From positions 19,455,088 to 19,519,087 of the forward strand of contig NC_085878.1 in NCBI RefSeq assembly GCF_034702125.1: a stretch of 64,000 nt of DNA. The letters are read 5' to 3'. Positions 1 to 64,000 of this stretch are shown here, piece after piece. Made by a program: the position numbers and the translations under genes. Numbering within the stretch: position 1 is the first letter of the stretch; each line of letters opens with the position of its first letter. Source of the stretch: Engraulis encrasicolus (taxonomy: Eukaryota; Chordata; Actinopteri; Clupeiformes; Engraulidae). The notes beneath the pieces are model-generated. The model saw only the letters and a program-made list of their open reading frames with translations, was not told the DNA's origin and searched no databases.

Positions 1-86
1 TTGCAATAATGTGGCCATGAGTGGAGAGTGCATAGAGTAAGGAGTGACAGCCAGAGGTGGGGTGGGGTGCTGACTGATCAGCTGAC
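1..86 (-). other. stag3 intron, partial
   Basis: Sequence downstream of the last exon donor on the minus strand. No feature is seen. Confidence 0.6.
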
Positions 87-33709
<33,623 letters not shown>

Positions 33710-34768
33710 TGTAAAAGGATGAATTTGTCAGCTGACTGTGCAAACAATCTGAAATGAAAGAGTTGTGTTACATCAAACTACAGTATATTTAAACTGTATA
33801 TACAATAAACTATCCACAAACTATGTATAAAATACGTGTTTTCACAAAGGAATTCTTCCAATGCCATAATCACGAACACACATTATCTAAGACTATGATT
33901 TTCTGGATTAATTTTGATTTAGATTGTGCTGTCAAATTAATTTTAATTAGCTTAGATTACACTGAAGCATTGTAGGCTAAAACACACTAGCTTCGCCTAG
34001 CAGTTCCGCTTGGGAACAGAGGGTGGCGCAATGTTTGAACTGTTGACAAGACCGACGGCGACGCACATCATCATCACATGCATACTGGCTGGCAGGTCTT
34101 CCTGCCAATATGGGAAAATGTTAATGCCTTTAGTATTAATAACATTGCACATTGGCCCACCACCTAAACTTAGTGGTCAAATTGCAGTTATTGCGTAAGG
34201 TAATGTGGATAGCCTGTTGGTTAATAGATGTGATGATCATTAGCCGCCACTTGTCTTGATAGGACTGGAGGGCCTAGCAAACAAGCGCGAGATGCCACCT
34301 GAGGTAAGTCACACTTCACCTCAAATGATTGAGTTGATCAGCGCTCTTACCACACAGAAAACATATTTTACTCAATCGCCACAGCAGGAGTTGGGTATTG
34401 ATTAGCTGTAGGCCTACTGTAGCTAGGCTACCTGTGGTAGCTGCTGTTTGAGGCGCCAGGTAGGTTGATATTCGGTCATTCGACGTCTGTCAGTTTCAGA
34501 TAGCGACTAGAACTACTATTAAATGTCAATGGCTGACATCCATGCTAAACTTCACTTGTCGGCGTTTCCCAGAGCACATGAATGGACGATTTGTACGATC
34601 TCACTTAGAGCTCTATCAAACCAATGCACATTGATATTTAGCTTGCTCATGAAGTGCCTGAAATTGAATCGTCTCCACTTGTTGGTCGACGTTCTACACT
34701 ATTTGTCTAAAACAGCCTTGCCCATATACTTTCATTCAATAATATTTACAGATTTTATCAGCCCTTAC

Positions 34769-34850
34769 CTGTATTTAACCAGAAGTTGAGTCTCTTGAGC
34801 GAACTCTCAGCTTCGCAAGTCTCCTCCTGTTTACCTCAGGAGATGAACAA
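34769..34850 (-). other. stag3: stag3 putative 5' non-coding exon
   Basis: Reading the minus strand, a good donor (TACAG|GTAAGG) ends a segment just downstream of two CCAAT boxes, and an acceptor (TTTGCACAG) lies at 33736, 26 nt upstream of the start ATG. This fits a non-coding first exon spliced to the ATG exon. The upstream limit is only an estimate. Confidence 0.5.
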
Positions 34851-34852
34851 GA

Positions 34853-34926
34853 GCGGGAAAATTTTGCGTTACATGCTGATTGGCTATTGTCTTTTATTTA
34901 CCTTGACAGCGACTTTTGATTGGCTA
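34853..34926 (-). promoter_or_regulatory. stag3 promoter: two CCAAT boxes and an E2F-like site
   Basis: GATTGGCT occurs at 34878 and again at 34918, i.e. inverted CCAAT boxes 40 bp apart, in the position expected for the minus-strand gene. GCGGGAAA at 34853 matches an E2F-type site. No TATA box was seen on this side. The role is inferred from position. Confidence 0.55.
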
Positions 34927-35740
34927 TACTTTGCGTTCTACAATTTTTGCTTCAACAACACTGAAAACCAAATCGCAAAACATGGCTATAGGCTATTGTA
35001 CATGGTCAAATTATTATGTGTAGGCGAGAAGGTACATATATAAATATAGGCTTCCTTGAAGTTCCTTCTCCTCCACCGAAGAAGAACTTGGCCTGTCTGG
35101 GTTTCAAAGTTGTATCAGTGTATTTTAGTGTACACGCACGCCACGCACGCTAATACGAAATTGAATGTGTGGTTATTATTCAACACACACGCGCAAAAGA
35201 GCTCATCCGTGACTCTGAATAGATCTATATTTGTGGGCAGGTCAATCAAGGCGAATCAGCTGGTGAACATAATAACATGCGCGCGCGCGTGCACACACAC
35301 ACACACACTGTGACACACACACACACACAAACACACTTCTTTCAGGTGGGTTCTTCTGTCCATTTGGAAAGGAAAGTCAGTCACAATGTGTTTTTTAGCC
35401 GAGTAGTAAAAGTCAAAGCCATGCCCTGGTGTGCCCAACCCATGTGCAAATGCAAATTCAATCATGAATAATTCTTCAAAAGGTAATCACGGCTGGTCTG
35501 ATTTTTACGAACAATATTCCTCACCACCATATTCAGCCTATTTTAATTGTGTTTTTTTCCATGCATGTTAAAACACTTGATTGTGTATGTTAGGAAGATA
35601 TGATAGGTTTCGCCAGCCTGACATTGCCTAATCATACACAGAGAGCCAAATTGCTGCTACCCCAGGATGGGCGCTATCCTATCAAATATGCGCCCCCACT
35701 CCGGCTCGTCTCCTCGCTCCCCCAACCCCCTCCGCACCTC
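34927..35740. other. Intergenic region between stag3 and gpc2
   Basis: Head-to-head spacer of roughly 0.9 kb with short (AC)n and (GC)n patches near 35277-35335; no gene recognised. Confidence 0.6.
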
Positions 35741-35750
35741 ACCCTTGTCT

Positions 35751-35800
35751 CCATTGGTCCTGTGGATGTGAGTCTCATTGTTCTGACAGATATATAAAAG
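35751..35800 (+). promoter_or_regulatory. gpc2 core promoter: inverted CCAAT and TATA box
   Basis: CATTGGTCC at about 35751 holds an inverted CCAAT, and TATATAAAAG at 35791-35800 is a strong TATA box. A start site near 35820-35830 would give a 5'UTR of about 360 nt with no upstream exon needed. Confidence 0.7.
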
Positions 35801-36185
35801 CAAGCATTGACTGCAGACGACTTGTGCTGCTGAAGTCTGTTTCATTTCGACCGGCACGGGACAAAGGGAAACACTAATTTGAAGCGGTTTTTGGAGTTGC
35901 CATTTCCAGGACTATTTCGCGGATTTGTTTCTTCTTTTGTCGATGTGTGTTTTTGGACTTTGTAATGAAGCGGACAGAAATTACTTTCAGCCACACCATG
36001 TGGAATATCTAACCACCCGGCTAATTGGATATTGTTGCTGCGTTAAAATAAGTCTTTTTGAATTTTCCTGGTCGGACGTATAGCCTGAGCTTTTTATTGT
36101 GTCCTAAATTATAGCTTGATAACAACCTAACGGCGTAAGGGCGTGGGTGTAGTCACTGGACACCCTTCAACGCGAAGAATCCAAG

Positions 36186-49463
<13,278 letters not shown>

Positions 49464-51785
49464 CCTGTCATGGCTGTCTTGGACTCAGTTCAGATTTGAC
49501 CTCTGCCCTCTGGCAGTTAGAAAAAAAAGAGTTGTTTGTGCCTCTGCCTTTCTAAAAGTACACAAATCCAGTACATAATGTGAAATGCTTCATTGAATCT
49601 TCAGCTTGTCGTCTATAAATATGATCAACAAGCTTTTAAATCAAAGCAATTCCGCTAATATTTCCCAAGACCGACCATGAAATAACATGAAAATGTGACC
49701 ATCAAGAGGTGAAATAATCCCTTTACTGTGAAGGATGTCTTAAGAAAACTGTTTTGGCAGTAAATGAGTATTTCAAGTACAGTCTGTGCTCAAATACAAG
49801 TGAGTGTTTCCAATAGCAGCAATTGTTATAGCTGTTTTCACGTGAGTCAGAATATCATAATGTGCACATGTGTGAGTGACTCACTCCACACATCTTAAAC
49901 ACTGATACTTCATAATCAATCAGCAAGACGAGCAATAACATTTTACTGTATTTTTTTCCACCTTGATGGAGAATCAGGAAGCACAACTAATCAACCAGCC
50001 AACCACACTATGCTGTCTTATTCATGAAGTCTATGCAGTTTGCAAAAATAATGCGCTACATAGGATCTTTTTGTAAATGTCATAATCAATGGGTTGGACT
50101 TGTATTGTCCTTTCTAAGCACCTTTCCTCTAAAGTGAATGAGTAACGCACAGTAATGCCATTGTAGTCGACCTTTTTTGGTGATGATATCAAAATGTGAC
50201 CGAATACCACACGTTTATCTTATTATTGCAGATAGTGCTACCATCCGTGACTGCAAAAGTTCAACATTTGAATAATGTCTGTTCACCATGCTGATGACAG
50301 AAGATATCTGGCCTAGCATTTTCACATTTTTACAATACATTTTAAATGCACACTTAGTAAAACATGGATAAAACGCATTTCGAAACACATTTAGGTTGTT
50401 TTTATTCAGTGCTGTACACCAACATCACATTTTCTTTTTTGTTGCCGTTGTTTTTTAGTGATGATTATAATTTGATTAAGTGATTTCACCCCTGTACACA
50501 CGTCACGTCCCTCAGCAGAACTGAAAGACTTTGACCAATCTCAGAAATGCCCTCTTGCAGGGAACATGCATTTCGTTCTCAGTTTTATTGTTGTAGATAT
50601 GTATGTTGTATGTTTGCTAATATGTTATGTTTATCTTTTTATGCCTTCGTATTTATATGCCTTGTTATTTATTTCTATTTATTTTTGAACATTACCTTTT
50701 GCAGAGTTTTCTGCTGAATGTCTAAACCAGAGGAGTGTGTGTGTTTTAATTCTGTTTCTGTTTGTGGAGTGCCATTTTAGCTCCGAAGGCAGGATTGTTA
50801 ATAGCTGCTAACTGGGTGAAAAGGCCGAGATGTTGAATGGCTGTATTGTCAAGAATGTCGAGCGAACACCCAGAGAGGGAAAAAAGACAAGACATGACAA
50901 GCTTGAGTGAATTGCAGCCAGTGTGAACCGTCCGTGACCTTGTAAAAACACACAAGCTGCTTGGGAAAGCCTGTGATGAAAAGCACATTGGATGAAAAAA
51001 AAAAGGATAGCGAGAGAAAGTCTGTGTGTGTGAGAGAGAAAGTGTGTATATATGTGGTAAAGAGAGAGTGAGATGGAGAGGAGGTTAGGGACACAGAGAG
51101 ACAAAAATGCATTTGCAAAAAAGAAAACGGAGTAGAGGTGTTCAGGGACAACACATGGATTGTGAGTGAGAGATTGAAATCCAATTGGATGTGGTACAAA
51201 TTCAGAAAAAAATGGATGGAAGGAACAGCTTCCTGCTTTATTTTTCTTTAAAAGCCCTGAATGTTGAACACACCTTATGTAAACTGATTCATTTGTTTTG
51301 TCATGGAACATGACAGAAGTGTGCGTGTGTCGTGTGTGCGTGCGTGCATGTAGACACACATCATTCTCATTAAATGTATTAGGTGGTACTGTGATAATTA
51401 TCAAACCAATCCTTGAGACAGGTAGATTATAGTTCTACTTGCATATGACAATATCATACAACAAAATCCTTAAGGTGTTACACTAGTGTGATGTACAGTA
51501 GATTGTGCTGGTTCTTTTTTTCATCACATTCAGTATTTCATTATGTCATATCAGGGTGAGCACAAGTTGAAAAGACTTTGGTGAAATCAAAATAACCTTT
51601 GTATGAACCCCATGTTACAATCACCTTTTCAATATAGTTAGGTTACTGTACGCTAATGGCACAAAATGTTGACCTTTTTCTATGAATGTTCCACTGTGAA
51701 ATGTGTTTTTTTGTAACTCTTTTATTTTTAAATGTCAAGAACACATTGTGTACGTGAAACCAATGAATAAAACGATTGTTTCTTT
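49464..51785 (+). other. gpc2: gpc2 3'UTR
   Basis: About 2.3 kb without a recognisable gene follows the stop codon, ending shortly after AATAAA at 51766-51771. No convincing earlier poly(A) signal was noticed, but alternative shorter ends are possible. Confidence 0.55.
51766..51771 (+). terminator. gpc2 poly(A) signal AATAAA
   Basis: Canonical hexamer followed within 20 bp by T-rich sequence, the only clear one downstream of gpc2 before the convergent gene. Confidence 0.6.
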
Positions 51786-51957
51786 AATTAATGCCATCCA
51801 TGGTTCTTGTTTTACATTAGAAAATAATCAAGAAATCATAGTAACATACGGTAGTCATATAAAAATAATAATGTAACATCGGACCAACATGTTCAGAAAG
51901 CTAGCAGAATAACACATTTGCATGTACAGTACATCCTCCGGTGCGGTAGTGCAGTGC

Positions 51958-63484
<11,527 letters not shown>

Positions 63485-63508
63485 CTTCATCAAAGACACA
63501 GCGCACCA

Positions 63509-63511
<3 letters not shown>

Positions 63512-63602
<91 letters not shown>
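63512..63602. repeat. (AC)n microsatellite
   Basis: About 90 bp of AC, 28 bp upstream of the acceptor of the integrin exon at 63285-63484. Confidence 0.97.
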
Positions 63603-63605
<3 letters not shown>

Positions 63606-64000
63606 GAGACATCATTACCATGAAAGACACAAAGACAGAAAAGAGACAGAAACACACACTATAGTGAAACAGTCCAAACACTACGGTCTGATGGTAATTT
63701 TACAATCAAAGCCTTTGCCTCAACATTACTGTAACAGAATTACAAAAGTAATAAAAAAAGATATTAATACAAACACAAAGGTCATTGAAGGGACACCAAC
63801 ACAAGCAATTAAAAGAACAATTTACAAATGAAGCAAGTGCACCAACAGGGCAAATTGCAAAATGCCACTCAAATGAAAATAGCCTTTGGCTGCATGATTA
63901 AAACCACAGTACAGGCTTTAACATCCAAATATATTCTTGTTGTTAGTATTTAATATTGTCTGAGAAACGCATAGAAGCAATTTACCTTCACCCTCACACA
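63603..64000. other. Integrin intron, right edge
   Basis: No exon recognised; upstream integrin exons are expected beyond the window. Confidence 0.5.

Noticed and set aside
63986..64000. Possible integrin exon at the right edge (GAAG|GTAAAT)
   Set aside because: In the phase required by the next exon it contains stop codons.

Overview
The window looks like a piece of teleost fish chromosome. Three multi-exon vertebrate genes with GT-AG introns are embedded in very abundant (AC)n and (CT)n microsatellites, hAT-type and TTAA-flanked DNA transposons, L2-type LINE copies, tRNA-derived SINEs and Penelope-like retroelement (PLE) remnants. I assembled the exons by hand. Reading-frame phase is consistent across all 27 stag3 exons and all 11 gpc2 exons, and across all integrin exons except one gap.

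Layout. (1) Positions 1-34,850, minus strand: a stromal antigen / SA-type cohesin subunit, best read as stag3 (meiotic cohesin). It has 27 coding exons, 1,073 codons in the window, and its C-terminal end lies off the left edge. (2) About 34,850-35,800: the head-to-head intergenic region, with two inverted CCAAT boxes and an E2F-like site next to stag3 and a TATA box next to the plus-strand gene. (3) Positions 35,820-51,790, plus strand: a complete glypican, read as gpc2 (11 coding exons, 595 aa, signal peptide, Ser-Gly heparan sulfate sites, GPI signal, 2.3 kb 3'UTR). From memory, STAG3 and GPC2 are also head-to-head neighbours in human, which supports both names. (4) Positions about 51,720-64,000, minus strand: a laminin-binding-class integrin alpha chain closest to ITGA6 (18 exons recovered). 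Its N-terminal exons lie off the right edge. Its 3' end faces, and probably overlaps, the gpc2 3' end.

The mobile DNA is the most interesting part. A 4.8 kb near-palindrome (647-5458) in a stag3 intron carries two inverted copies of a Penelope-like element with a GIY-YIG endonuclease. On its right arm there is a sequence that folds as a complete hammerhead ribozyme; the left-arm counterpart lost one strand of the core. Two more hammerhead-like motifs sit in small inverted-repeat structures at 52.7-53.0 kb and 58.0-58.1 kb. Several transposons are nested so that insertion order can be read directly. The clearest is a TTAA element at 43.4-47.25 kb split by a nearly full-length L2-type LINE, with an uninterrupted copy of the same TTAA element at 17.5-17.9 kb.

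The three genes act in different processes: meiotic chromatid cohesion, cell-surface heparan sulfate proteoglycan signalling, and laminin adhesion. Nothing in the sequence suggests a joint pathway; the neighbourhood reads as conserved synteny. All identifications are from reading the sequence and remembered family motifs; no database search was run.
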